Shown here: in pieces, positions 24,899-34,088 of the stretch
How the letters are laid out: each line of letters begins with the position of its first letter
Numbering within the stretch: the first letter of the stretch is position 1
Assembly (NCBI GenBank): GCA_963772065.1
Contig: CAVYVZ010000009.1
Coordinates: forward strand, 744,001 to 808,000
Source: CAVYVZ01 sp963772065
GTDB taxonomy: Bacteria > Acidobacteriota > Vicinamibacteria > Vicinamibacterales > UBA2999
DNA: 64,000 nucleotides
Direction: 5' to 3'
Program-made: the position numbers and the translations under genes
Notes under the pieces: generated by a model
Databases searched by the model: none
The model's input: the letters and a program-made list of their open reading frames with translations, nothing else
Told to the model about the DNA's origin: nothing

Positions 24899-27603
24899 TC
24901 AGAATCGCAGCAGGTATCTGACAGAGAGGCCGACGCCTGGCGCGTCCATGCCCCACGAGATGCCGCGGTAGTTCTCGTCGGTCAGGTTCTCCGCGTCGAT
25001 GAACACCTCGTGGCGACCACGCGCACGCCGCTGCGAATGCCCACGGCTGTGAAGCCCTCGACGACGGGAAACAGCGAGGAGCTGTTGGCCGAGCCGAGCA
25101 CGCGGTCCTGAATCTGCGCCAGCGTTTCGCCGCTGACTCCGAGCACGTCGTCTGCCGATCCGGGCGTCGCGTCCGGTCCGGGTGAGACCCACCCGTGTGC
25201 GGTCGCTCCATTCAGGAAGAAGTTGCGGATGCTTGCACGCGTCCGCTCGGCACCGGTCCGGCGATCGGTGAGATCGAGCGACGACAACCGCGACTGGTCG
25301 GCCGAGATCTGGACGTAGGGCTGTACCCACCAACGGCCGCTCGCCGGCGCGTAGCGCACCATCAACCACACGCTCGGCGCCGGCGTGCCGCCTTCGATGT
25401 TCGGCGGCCGGTCCGTCGCGAGATCCCGCGCGCGGATGAACGTCCAGGCGGCATTGAGCGTCATCGAGGAGGTCAGCGATACTTCACCCGATGCTTCGAC
25501 GCCCCAGATCCGCGCGTCGTCGAAGTTGTCGCGTACCAGCACCGGCGAGGTCGAGGCGGCAACGAAGACCGCACCAGCCGGCGTTTGCTGGGTGATGATC
25601 TCGCCTCCGATCGATCGGCCGATGGCGCCGGGCGGCAGGATGAGCGCCTGCTTCTGGATGTTGTCGTGCACCGTGTTCACGAACGCCGAGAATTCTCCGC
25701 GCACGCGTTTGCGGCGATAACGCGCCGTCCCGTCCCAGGCGATGCTCGATTCGGGGCCTACCTGCTCGACAGGCTGGCCTGTGGATACTGCGGCGGCTCC
25801 GGCGGACGAGCCCACGAATCCGCCGAGCGACGCCACGTCGGGGAATGAGACCTCGAATCCGGAACCGGTGAGGCCGAGCGTCCCCAGATCCGTCATGTGC
25901 GGGGCCCGATAGCCGCGGCTGATGCTCGTCGAGAACGACCAGTCGTCGTGCGGCGTCGCGACCGCGCCGCCGCGGAACGTCACCGCGGAGGCCGAGAGCT
26001 CGTCATCCGGCCAGAGAGGCTTGCCGTCGACGATCGGCGCGTCGGATGCGCGGGCGCGATACCGGGCGCCTCCCCACCGGATCGCGCCGACGAGCTTCAT
26101 GCGGTCCGGCACGACGTCGTAGCCCGTCTGGGCGAACACGCCGCCGTTGCGGAACGTCGCGGCGTCCGGCACGCGTGGCCGCCGGGCCGAAATGGCGCCG
26201 GTGACCGGATTGACGTTGAACGCATCCGACGTCAGCTTTTCCAGATAGAGCTCGGCTCCGACATTCAGCGTCTGGCGCGGCGAGACCTGCCGCGACAAGG
26301 CGCCGTGAAATCCGTTGACCGTCGTGCGCTCCGGCTCGTGGCCGATCGTCGCGCGCGGGTTTCCGTTTCCGCCCTGGTTCACGCGTTCTTCGCGCTGCGT
26401 GTTGAACGAATACGTGACGCTCGCGTGGTTGAACCAGCCGGACATGATCCGCTCGATGCGAGCGTAGAAGAGGTCGAGCGTGAGATCGTTCAGCTCGGCG
26501 ATCAGGTTTCCATCTCCGCCGAGCAGTTGATCCCAACGCCGGCCGCCGTCCTGCCGTGTCCCGAGATAGCTCGAGACGATCTGCGTGTTTGCGGCAGGCG
26601 TCCAGTTTGCCTTGAGCTGACCGCCGAACTGCCTGAAGCCCGTGTCCGGCAATCGGTCTCCGATGAACGTGCTGGACGGCAGGCCGAGGAACCTGGTAAT
26701 CGCCGAATGCGAGTCGATGCCGTCGCCCGGCCGCAGGTTGCCGACTCGCTGTCCCGCCGCGTTGCCGAACAGACCAAATGTCGATCGGCTGTAGGACAGC
26801 GAGAGATTTCCGGCGCCCATCTCGTGCGCCGTCCCGGCTCGCACGCCAAGCCGTCCGCCAAAACGCTGGACGCCGTCCGGGCTGAGCGCGGGAACGCGGG
26901 CGAGCAGCTGAACGCTGCCGCCAAGCGCATCGCTGCCGTACTCGGCGCTGTTCGGGCCGCGCAGTATTTCGATGCTCTCGAGGCCGCTCGGCTCGATGAG
27001 ATCGAAAAAGGTGTTCACGCCGCCGCGCTGAGCGCCGTTCGAGTACCGGATGCCGTCGATGAAGACGTTCACTTTGTTGCCGGTCAGCCCGCGCACGAAC
27101 ACGCCGGCCATCGTCGGGCTCGTCCGCTGCAGGGCCACGCCCGGCTCCTCTTCGACCGCTTGCGCGAGTACGGTTTTCGCCCGCCGATCGATTTCCTCCG
27201 ACGAGATCACGTTGACCGGCTGTGCGGCATGTCGTTGATCGCGGACTTCGCCCGGTGCCGCCGTCACGGTGACGTCTTCGGCGAGGCGACCGACCTGCAG
27301 CGTCACGTCGAGGCTGACACCTCCGCCCGCGGGCACGGTTACGGCGAGCTGTTCCTCGCCGAAGGCGGCGGCGCGGACGATCACGAGATAATTGCCGGAA
27401 GAGATGTGCGGGAGATCGAACCGGCCATTCGATGACGTTCGCGCAGTCGCGACGACGGCTCGCTGTGCCGTCATGACGATCACTTCCGCATGGGGAACCA
27501 TTGCGCCGGTGGCATCCTTCACGGACCCGGCGATTCCGTCTGCATGAACCGGAGACGCGAGCGTGAGGAGGCAGATCGCGAGAGGAAAGTAGAACGAGGC
27601 CAC
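24899..27603 (-). CDS. TonB-dependent outer-membrane receptor (one frameshift near the C-terminus)
   Basis: About 900 residues: signal peptide ('FPLAICLLTLASPVHA'), a CarboxypepD_reg-like domain ('GSVKDATGAMVPHAEVIV'), plug domain ('NVISSEEIDRR', 'VFVRGLTGNKVNVFIDGI', 'SIEILRGPNSAEYGSDALGG') and a 22-strand barrel. The continuous frame ends at 24982, but the true C-terminus 'HEVFIDAENLTDENYRG' to 'GLSVRYLLRF' with terminal Phe lies in the next frame and stops at 24899; one base is missing near 25013. The substrate is unknown; the residual carboxypeptidase-like domain is typical of SusC-like or siderophore receptors of this phylum. A BlaI-type operator candidate lies 27 bp upstream of the ATG. 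Confidence 0.88.
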
Positions 27604-27629
27604 GCCGGCACTATATGAAGCGGCGTTGC

Positions 27630-27650
27630 ACTACTACCAGAGGTCGTAGT
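27630..27650. promoter_or_regulatory. Candidate BlaI operator upstream of the TonB receptor
   Basis: A 21-bp imperfect palindrome, ACTACTACC-AGA-GGTCGTAGT, with one mismatch in 9-bp arms. The TAC/GTA half-sites resemble those known for BlaI/MecI repressors. It lies between the M56 peptidase stop and the TonB receptor start, with blaI itself 1 kb away. Confidence 0.5.
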
Positions 27651-27653
27651 CCG

Positions 27654-28592
27654 CTAACGCAGGTATCGGACGGCGTTTTCGACGATAGCATGGACGAAGC
27701 TGAGCAGACTCGTCCAGTTCAGCGCCGCGAGGCTCATCGCCACGCCACCTGTCATCCAGAAAACAACCCCACCCGGATGCGAGGTCCGCGGCGCCGGACC
27801 CTGAGCGAGGAGATGGTGAATCCGCGCCTCGAGCACGCCGCCGTCGTGAATGGTGCTCAAAGCGGTGGCGTCGAACGAACTCGCGGGCGCGAGCCTCGCG
27901 ACCTTCAATAGCGCGGAAGCGAGGTCGACGGCTCGCGACGCGGATTCCGCTGCGCGCGTATCCGCGGCATGCTCGGCGGCTTCACGCCACGCCGCCGCGG
28001 CCGCGCTCGCAGCGCCTGTGCACATGCCGAGCAGCAGCCGGCGGGCATTGTCCCATGCGCGAACGTGCGCCCGTTCGTGAGCCGCGATCGCCGCGAGCTC
28101 GCCTGGCGAACACGCCGCGATCACGCGGCGGTCGACGAAGAGCGTCGGCCGCACGAACCCGGACACGGCCACCACAGGGAATCCGGTGTCGATGGCGTAC
28201 GCGCGAAGACCCCAGTCACCTTTCGGCAGCACCCGTGCGCCCCGCCGCCAGTTGGTCGTGATTCGCCGCGAGCGGCGCAGCATCGCGGCACATCTGATCG
28301 CCACTGTCAGGATCTGGACGGCGCCGAGCGCCGCCAGCAGCATGAGTGGGAGCCCCACGCGCTCGCCATCGTGCGGTGGCTCGAAGGTGACAAACGCGGG
28401 CACGACGAGCCCGAAGGCGATTGCGACCGCGCCGCCGGTCGGGACGATCCCGCGCAGGAACAGCACTCCGGCGCGCGTGCTCGCGTTGTCGCCGGGTCTC
28501 GACCTCAATGCAAGCGCGGCGATCCGCAGGATCGCGTGCGCCACGGGAATCGCGGCAAGCGTGACGACGACGGTCAGCATCGCGACCGTCAC
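27654..28592 (-). CDS. M56-family (BlaR1/MecR1-like) membrane zinc peptidase
   Basis: A 312-residue integral membrane peptidase. N-terminal hydrophobic helices ('LTVVVTLAAIPVAHAILRIA', 'GLVVPAFVTF', 'LMLLAALGAVQILTVAI') precede the HExxH motif 'AAHERAHVRAWDNARR' with the third ligand in 'EAAEHAADTRA'. A final helix is near the C-terminus. There is no extracellular penicillin-binding sensor domain, as is common for short M56 proteins. It likely cleaves the BlaI repressor on a signal. GTG 28592 gives a GTGA overlap with blaI; ATG 28580 is an alternative. Confidence 0.88.
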   Translation of the reverse strand: MTVAMLTVVVTLAAIPVAHAILRIAALALRSRPGDNASTRAGVLFLRGIVPTGGAVAIAFGLVVPAFVTFEPPHDGERVGLPLMLLAALGAVQILTVAIRCAAMLRRSRRITTNWRRGARVLPKGDWGLRAYAIDTGFPVVAVSGFVRPTLFVDRRVIAACSPGELAAIAAHERAHVRAWDNARRLLLGMCTGAASAAAAAWREAAEHAADTRAAESASRAVDLASALLKVARLAPASSFDATALSTIHDGGVLEARIHHLLAQGPAPRTSHPGGVVFWMTGGVAMSLAALNWTSLLSFVHAIVENAVRYLR

Positions 28593-28909
28593 GACTTGCG
28601 CTCCAGCGCCTCGCGGCGAGCGCGGACGAGCCTCTCGAGCTCGTCGAGTGACTCCACGTCGAGGTCGCCGACTTGATCGACGAAGAACGACAGCGCTGCC
28701 TCCGCCCGGGTGACGCGCGGCCGGTAAGCGAAGGCGCGCCCTTCCGACACGCGTTCGAGCACGCCCTTCCGGTGGAGCCGGTCCAGGGTGGTCATCAGCG
28801 TGGTGTAGGCAATTTCCGGGAACGATGGTTGGAGGTCCCTGACGCGGGCGCCGCCGGCCGCGGCCCATAGCGCTTCGAGGACACGTCGCTCGAGAGGACC
28901 TAATCGCAC
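28589..28909 (-). CDS. BlaI/MecI-type transcriptional repressor
   Basis: A 106-residue penicillinase-repressor-family protein. The winged helix has 'LGPLERRVLEALWAAAGGAR' and the recognition-helix part 'EIAYTTLMTTLDRLHRKGVL', followed by the wing 'RAFAYRPRVTRAEA'; the C-terminal part is the dimerisation helix. It forms a two-gene operon with the M56 peptidase. The neighbouring TonB receptor is its most likely target besides itself. Confidence 0.92.
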   Translation of the reverse strand: MRLGPLERRVLEALWAAAGGARVRDLQPSFPEIAYTTLMTTLDRLHRKGVLERVSEGRAFAYRPRVTRAEAALSFFVDQVGDLDVESLDELERLVRARREALERKS

Positions 28910-28935
28910 GCGGCATTATGACCCCGGAACGCCGG

Positions 28936-28961
28936 CACTCTGAACAAGCACTCTGAACAAG
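28936..28961. repeat. 13-bp direct repeat, two copies
   Basis: CACTCTGAACAAG is present twice in tandem in the gap between the divergent blaI and cysM genes. It could be a regulatory site or a slippage product; nothing decides this. Confidence 0.6.
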
Positions 28962-29013
28962 CAGGGATTTCTGAACCGGAATCGGCGTTGACCGCGTCCT
29001 ACCCGACGATCTA

Positions 29014-29038
29014 ATCTCGGACTTTACCAGTCGGATAT
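29014..29038 (+). promoter_or_regulatory. IscR type-1-like site upstream of cysM
   Basis: The 25-bp site reads ATCTCGGACT-TTACC-AGTCGGATAT. It matches the E. coli IscR type-1 layout ATA-n3-GACT-n5-AGTC-n3-TAT at nearly every fixed position and is very similar to the site before iscR (31856-31880). It overlaps the cysM ATG by two bases. Confidence 0.7.
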
Positions 29039-30005
29039 GGCCCGGACCCCCAGCCCAACCGCACCGCTCCAGGCGGTGACGTCAGTCATCGAACTAATTG
29101 GCAACACGCCACTTGTCCGCCTGCGCCGATTTGAGGAAGGCCTTCGGAGCGTGCAGCTGTACGCCAAGCTGGAGGGTCACAATCCGGCTGGTTCAGTCAA
29201 GGACAGGCCAGCTGCCCGAATGATCCTCGAGGGCGAGCGAAGCGGTGCGCTGAAGCCTGGCAAGGTCATCCTCGACGCTACTTCAGGGAACACGGGCATC
29301 GCCTACGCGATGATCGGCGCCTCGCGGGGATACACAGTCAAGCTCTGCATGCCAGAGAACGTCACCCCCGAGCGGAAGCGCATCGTTCGCGCCTACGGCG
29401 CCGAGCTCGTCATGACGAATCCGCTCGATGGCTCCGACGGCGCGATCCGGATGGCGCGAAAGCTATACGAGGAGAGTCCGGAGCTGTACTTCTACCCGGA
29501 CCAGTACAACAACGAGGCAAACTGGCGCTCCCACTTCGATACGACCGGGCCCGAGATCATCGACCAGACCGATGGGCGCCTGACGCATTTCGTGGCCGGC
29601 CTGGGGACCAGCGGCACCTTCATGGGCGTCGGTCGCAGACTGCGCACCTTCAATCCCGCGATCAGGCTGATCTCGGTTCAACCCGATTCGCCGCTTCACG
29701 GCCTCGAGGGGTTGAAGCACATGGAGTCGGCGATCGTGCCGGGCATCTACGACCCGAGCCTTGCGGACGAGGACGTCCGCGTCGCGACCGAAGATGCCCA
29801 CGAGCTGACGCGCCGGCTCGCAGTACAGGAGGGCCTGCTTGTCGGCATCTCGAGCGGCGCCAACCTGGCTGGAGCCCTTCGCGTTGCTGGCCAGGTGGAA
29901 GACGCCATCGTCGTGGTCATCTTCTCCGACGGCGGCGACAAGTACCTTTCGGAGCGATTCTGGGAGGAGCCCGCCGAAGGGTCGATCGTGGGAGGCACGA
30001 ACTGA
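29037..30005 (+). CDS. cysM: Cysteine synthase, CysM-type
   Basis: A 322-residue fold-type II PLP enzyme. 'VIELIGNTPLVRLRRF', the PLP lysine in 'HNPAGSVKDRPAARMI', 'DATSGNTGIAYAMIGASRGY' and the phosphate loop 'GLGTSGTFMG' are canonical; the C-terminal 'GLLVGISSGANLAGA' is also present. Unlike CysK operons it is followed by a JAMM peptidase and a CysO-like carrier fused to its activating enzyme. This is the gene set of the Mycobacterium tuberculosis CysM-CysO-Mec system, in which O-phosphoserine reacts with a protein thiocarboxylate. The same function is likely here but not proven. A predicted IscR site covers its start. Confidence 0.9.
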   Translation: MARTPSPTAPLQAVTSVIELIGNTPLVRLRRFEEGLRSVQLYAKLEGHNPAGSVKDRPAARMILEGERSGALKPGKVILDATSGNTGIAYAMIGASRGYTVKLCMPENVTPERKRIVRAYGAELVMTNPLDGSDGAIRMARKLYEESPELYFYPDQYNNEANWRSHFDTTGPEIIDQTDGRLTHFVAGLGTSGTFMGVGRRLRTFNPAIRLISVQPDSPLHGLEGLKHMESAIVPGIYDPSLADEDVRVATEDAHELTRRLAVQEGLLVGISSGANLAGALRVAGQVEDAIVVVIFSDGGDKYLSERFWEEPAEGSIVGGTN

Positions 30006-30454
30006 TGCCTCTGGCGCTTGCAGCCGACGTGAACGAGTCGATCCGCCGCCATGCCGCGGACACCTACCCGCATGAATGCTGCGGCGCGCTGATTGGCCGC
30101 GATGGCAGGGTGGCCGAGGCCTTCGCGCTGCCGAACACAACCGAGGAAGGCCCACGCCGCCGCTTTCTCGTGCGCCCGACGGACTACCGGGACGCGGAAC
30201 GCCGCGCGGCGGCGCTCGGCGGCGAGCTCCTCGGCTTCTATCACTCGCATCCTGATCACCCTGCGCAGCCGTCGCAGTACGACCTCGATCACGCCTGGCC
30301 GTTCTTCTCATATGTGATCGTGTCGGTCCGCGAAGGCATTGCCGGCGACATGACGTCGTGGCGCTTGCGGGACGATCGCTCCGCGTTCGATCCTGAAGAA
30401 CTGACCTATGCCGAACAAGATTCTGATTCCCACACCGCTCCGGCCGTTCACTGA
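30005..30454 (+). CDS. mec: JAMM/MPN+ zinc metalloprotease, Mec-like
   Basis: A 149-residue JAMM peptidase: the conserved Glu near the N-terminus in 'TYPHECCGALIG' and the zinc motif HxH-x7-S-x2-D in 'YHSHPDHPAQPSQYD'. In M. tuberculosis Mec+ removes newly made cysteine from the CysO carrier. The start overlaps the cysM stop by one base, and its end overlaps the CysO/MoeZ gene by 47 bp, a strong sign of coupled translation. Because the CysO diglycine is internal in the next gene, this peptidase is also a candidate for carrier maturation (inference). Confidence 0.88.
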   Translation: MPLALAADVNESIRRHAADTYPHECCGALIGRDGRVAEAFALPNTTEEGPRRRFLVRPTDYRDAERRAAALGGELLGFYHSHPDHPAQPSQYDLDHAWPFFSYVIVSVREGIAGDMTSWRLRDDRSAFDPEELTYAEQDSDSHTAPAVH

Positions 30455-31856
30455 CAAGCAGGAAGCCGTTGAAGTGGCTGGCGGCACGGTCGGCGAGCTG
30501 CTTCAGCAGCTCACGACGAAGCACCAGGGGCTCAAGAAGCACCTCTATACCGACGACGGCAAGCTTCGGAGCTTCGTGAACGTGTACGTGAACGACGAAG
30601 ACATCCGCTACCTGCAGCGCGAGCAGACGCCTGTGAAGGATGGCGATACGTTGAGCATCATCCCGTCGGTCGCGGGTGGGGCTCCGACGGTCGCCGAATC
30701 GCCGGCGCTCAATGCGGAGGAGTTCAAGCGGTACAGCCGTCATCTGATCCTGCCGGAGATCGGACTCGAAGGTCAGAAGAAGCTCAAAGCGGCCAGCGTG
30801 CTCTGCATCGGGGCCGGCGGCCTCGGCTCGCCGGTGGCGATGTATCTGGCCGCGGCCGGCATCGGCCGCATCGGCATTGTCGATTTCGACGTCGTCGACT
30901 TCAGCAACCTGCAGCGGCAAATCATTCACGGCACGCCCGATGTCGGGCGTTCGAAGCTGTTGTCCGCGAAAGAGAGCATCCAGGCCCTGAACCCGCACGT
31001 GCAGGTTGACCTGCACGACACCGCGCTCTCGTCGCAGAACGCGATCGAGCTGTTCAAGCCGTACGACGTGATCATCGACGGCACGGACAATTTCCCGACG
31101 CGATATCTCGTCAACGACGCGTGCGTGCTCACGGGCAAGCCGAACGCGTACGGCAGCATCTTCCGCTTCGAGGGACAGGCATCGGTTTTCGCCACGAAGG
31201 AAGGTCCGTGCTACCGGTGCCTGTACCCGAGCCGCCGCCGCCCGGGCTCGTGCCGAGCTGCGCGGAAGGCGGAGTTCTCGGCGTACTGCCGGGGATCATC
31301 GGCGTGATCCAGGCGACCGAGGCGCTGAAACTGATCGTCGGCGTCGGCGAGCCGCTCATCGGGCGCTTTCTGATCTACGACGCGCTGAAGATGCGCTTCC
31401 GCGAGCTCAAATTGCGGAAAGACCCTGACTGCCCGGTCTGCGGAACGCACCCGACCGTCACGCAGTTGATCGATTACGAGCAGTTCTGTGGCGTACGGCC
31501 CGAGCCAGCGGCTGCGGCGGCTGCGGGCGGCACTCCCGACTGGGAAATTACGCCGGTCGAGCTGAAGAAGCGCCTTGACGCCGGCGACCAGCTGGTCATC
31601 GTCGACGTGCGGGAGCCGAACGAATATCAGATCAACCGGATACCCGGGTCCGTGCTGATTCCCCTGGGCGAACTGCCCGGGCGTTATCGGGAGCTCGACC
31701 CCGACCGTGAGATCGTGCTCCACTGCAAGATGGGCGGGCGAAGCGCCAAAGCACAGGATTTCCTTCGGTACCGTTGGGTTTAACCGCACGAAGAACCTGC
31801 GCGGCGGGGTCTTGTCATGGATAGATCAGGTAGACCCCAGCCAGCCAAAGTATTAA
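30408..31856 (+). CDS. Fused ubiquitin-like sulfur carrier (CysO) - MoeZ/MoeB E1 - rhodanese protein, two frameshifts
   Basis: Residues 1-88 form a beta-grasp carrier like CysO/ThiS ending in '...SIIPSVAGG', followed without stop by an E1-type adenylyltransferase ('EEFKRYSRHLILPEIG', 'VLCIGAGGLGSPVAMYLA', 'VDFDVVDFSNLQRQIIH', 'IDGTDNFPTRYLVND') and a rhodanese domain ('QLVIVDVREPNEYQINRIPG', 'VLHCKMGGRSAKAQDFLR'). Zinc cysteines are CYRC and 'CPVCG'. A missing base at 31230 breaks the frame in 'CLYPEPPPPG' and an extra base at about 31769 moves the C-terminal rhodanese tail ('GFNRTKNLRGGVLSWID') to the stop at 31854-31856. The rhodanese nucleophile Cys is in 'HCKMGGRS'. Confidence 0.85.
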
Positions 31857-31880
31857 TATAGGACTGCATTAGTCGGATAT
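31856..31880 (+). promoter_or_regulatory. IscR type-1-like site upstream of iscR
   Basis: The site ATATAGGACT-GCATT-AGTCGGATAT has perfect GACT/AGTC half-sites, the outer ATA and TAT, and the same 25-bp length as the site before cysM. It overlaps the iscR ATG by two bases. A TATTAAT (31851-31857) just upstream could be the -10 box. Negative autoregulation by [2Fe-2S]-IscR is the known mode for such sites. Confidence 0.78.
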
Positions 31881-32325
31881 GTTGAGGCTCTCGAAGAAGG
31901 CCGATTACGCGCTGATCGCGATGAAGCATCTCGCCATGAACCGCGATGCGGCTTCGACGAGCGCCCGCGAGATTGCCGAGCACTACGACATTCCGATCGA
32001 GCTCATGGCCAAGGTGCTTCAGCGGCTCGTTCGGACTGGTTTGCTGACGTCGCATCAGGGGACGCGCGGGGGGTACACGCTGAGCCGCTCGTCCGCGACG
32101 ATCAGCGTGGCCGATGTGATTCAGGCCATCGACGGTCCGTTTACCGTCACGTCGTGCTCGACGGACGACAACACGTGCGAGCAGTTCGGCAAGTGCAACA
32201 TCCGGGACCCGCTCTGGAGAATTCGCGAGCGAATCCTGAGTGCGCTCGGCACGGTATCGCTGGCCGAGATGGCCACTGAAGGTGAGGCGCCGCAGCCGGC
32301 GCCCGTCACGATTCTGAGGACGTAG
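31879..32325 (+). CDS. iscR: Rrf2-family Fe-S regulator IscR
   Basis: A 148-residue Rrf2 regulator: 'MLRLSKKADYALIAMKHLA', recognition region 'IPIELMAKVLQRLVRTGLL', wing 'SHQGTRGGYTLSR' and a three-cysteine cluster C-x6-C-x5-C in 'SCSTDDNTCEQFGKC' (E. coli IscR has C-x5-C-x5-C). It likely binds a [2Fe-2S] cluster and represses the isc operon when Fe-S supply is sufficient. It is the first gene of the canonical order iscR-S-U-A-hscB-hscA-fdx-iscX. Confidence 0.93.
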   Translation: MLRLSKKADYALIAMKHLAMNRDAASTSAREIAEHYDIPIELMAKVLQRLVRTGLLTSHQGTRGGYTLSRSSATISVADVIQAIDGPFTVTSCSTDDNTCEQFGKCNIRDPLWRIRERILSALGTVSLAEMATEGEAPQPAPVTILRT

Positions 32326-33541
32326 ATGAAACTGCCGATTTACATGGACTACCACGCCACGACGCCCGTCGATCCGCGGGTCGTCGAGGCGATGCTGCCT
32401 TACTTCACCCAGACCTTCGGGAACGCCGCGAGCCGCAATCATCCGTTCGGCTGGGAGGCGGAAGAGGCCGTGGAGAAGGCCCGGAAGCAGGTGGCCGACC
32501 TGCTTTCCGCGAACGCGAAGGAGATCATCTTCACGAGCGGCGCCACCGAGTCGAACAACCTTGCGATCAAGGGCGTCGCGGAGATGTACCGCGAAAAGGG
32601 CAATCACATCATCACGTGCGTCACCGAGCACAAGGCAGTGATCGACACGTGCAAGAAGCTCGAGAAGCAGGGTTACCGGGTCACTTACCTGCCGGTGCAG
32701 AAGGATGGGCGCATCAATCTCGACGAGCTCCGCGGCGCGATCACGGACAAGACGATCCTCATCACGATCATGACCGCTAACAACGAGATCGGCGTCGTCC
32801 AGCCGATCGCCGAGATCGGCGCGATCGCGAAGGAGAAGGGGATCCTCTTCCATACCGACGCGGTGCAGGCGGTGGGCAAGATGCCGTTCAACGTCACCGA
32901 GATGAAGGCCGATCTCGTGTCGCTCAGCGCGCACAAGATGTACGGTCCCAAAGGGGTCGGCGCTCTCTACGTCCGGCGCCGGAATCCGCGCGTGCTGCTG
33001 TCGGAACAGATCAGCGGCGGCGGGCACGAGCGCGGCATGCGTTCGGGGACGCTCAACGTGCCGGGCATCGTCGGTCTGGGCAAGGCGGCCGAGCTGTGCA
33101 AGGCGGAGATGGCGACGGAAGCCGAGAGGCTGCGCCAGCTTCGCGACTACCTGAACGCGGAGCTCCACAAGAACCTCGACGAGCTGTACATCAACGGCTC
33201 GGTCAGAGCACCGCCTGCCGCACAACCTGAACATCAGCTTTGCGTACGTCGAAGGCGAGTCGCTGCTGATGGGGATCAACGACGTGGCGGTGTCATCGGG
33301 ATCGGCATGCACCTCGGCGAGCCTGGAGCCGTCGTACGTGTTGAAGGCGCTCGGCGCCGGCGATGATCTGGCCCACTCGTCGATCCGGTTCGGGCTCGGG
33401 CGCTGGACGACGAAGGAAGAAGTGGACTACGTCATCGACAAGCTGACGAACGTGGTGCAGCGGCTTCGTGAGATGTCGCCGCTGTATGAAATGGTGAAGG
33501 AAGGCGTCGACCTTTCGAAGATGCAGTGGGTCAGCCACTAA
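32326..33541 (+). CDS. iscS: Cysteine desulfurase IscS (one frameshift)
   Basis: About 405 residues. 'IYMDYHATTPVDPRVVEAM', 'EIIFTSGATESNNLAIKG', 'TVTEHKAVIDTCKKLEKQG' type region and the PLP lysine in 'VSLSAHKMYGPKGVGALYV' are in the first frame. The catalytic cysteine in 'AVSSGSACTSASLEPSYVLK' and the C-terminal IscU-docking tail are in the second frame (33269-33541). One extra base at 33205, between 'LYINGSV' and 'EHRLPHNLNISF', explains the break. It takes sulfur from cysteine for IscU and possibly for the CysO carrier. As the gene is central, a sequence error is far more likely than inactivation. Confidence 0.93.
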
Positions 33542-33551
33542 CGCTGCGCGC

Positions 33552-33582
33552 AAGGTCAAACGTCAAAGGTCAAAGGAAAAGG
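33552..33582. repeat. Heptamer repeat between iscS and iscU
   Basis: Exact 7-bp register: GGTCAAA, CGTCAAA, GGTCAAA, GGAAAAG (33554-33581). It lies within the 56-bp iscS-iscU gap of an otherwise tight operon. No complementary arm is adjacent. Confidence 0.7.
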
Positions 33583-33597
33583 ACAGAGGCGATACAG

Positions 33598-34026
33598 ATG
33601 GCCTATTCAAGCAAAGTCGTTGATCACTACGAGAACCCGCGCAACGTGGGATCGCTCCCGAAGAACGATCCGAACGTCGGCACCGGGCTCGTGGGAGCGC
33701 CCGAGTGCGGCGACGTGATGAAGCTGCAGGTCAAGGTGAATCCGGAGACCGGCGTCATCGACGACGCGAAGTTCAAGACGTTCGGGTGCGGCTCCGCGAT
33801 TGCCAGCTCGAGTCTCGCGACCGAGTGGTTGAAGGGGAAGACCGTCGACCAGGCGCTCGCAATCAAGAACACCGAGATCGTCGAGGAGCTGGCGCTGCCG
33901 CCGGTGAAGATCCACTGCTCGGTGCTCGCCGAAGACGCAATCAAGGCGGCGATTGCCGACTACAAGAAGAAGCAGGAAGAGACGCGGTCGGCTTCGGCTG
34001 CTCCGCAGCCTCAGCCGACGGCGTAA
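33598..34026 (+). CDS. iscU: Fe-S cluster assembly scaffold IscU
   Basis: A 142-residue scaffold protein with all three cluster-ligand cysteines and the ligand aspartate: 'APECGDVMKLQ', 'TFGCGSAIASSS' and 'KIHCSVLAEDAI'. The HscA recognition motif 'LPPVK' directly precedes the third cysteine, as in E. coli. ATG 33598 (MAYSSKVVDHYENPRNVGS) starts the conserved protein; the frame is open upstream in the repeat. A short Ala/Pro/Gln tail ends the protein. Confidence 0.95.
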   Translation: MAYSSKVVDHYENPRNVGSLPKNDPNVGTGLVGAPECGDVMKLQVKVNPETGVIDDAKFKTFGCGSAIASSSLATEWLKGKTVDQALAIKNTEIVEELALPPVKIHCSVLAEDAIKAAIADYKKKQEETRSASAAPQPQPTA

Positions 34027-34088
34027 TTGATGAATTTACGAATCGGCGATTTCAGGATTCATTCGCCGAATCAAAATTCAACGAATCA
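34027..34088. repeat. GATT/AATC short-unit repeat between iscU and iscA
   Basis: A stretch of GAATTTACGAATCGGCGATT followed by ATTCGCCGAATCAAAATTC units with imperfect internal complementarity (for example CGAATCGGCGA against TTCGCCGAATC). It separates iscU and iscA inside the operon. Confidence 0.6.

Noticed and set aside
25897..27435. Forward frame of 512 codons opposite the TonB receptor
   Set aside because: It is the shadow of the plug and barrel coding region on the reverse strand.
32326..33541. iscS as a pseudogene
   Set aside because: A single extra base explains the break, all catalytic residues are present on both sides, and the operon around it is complete; a sequence error is more likely.
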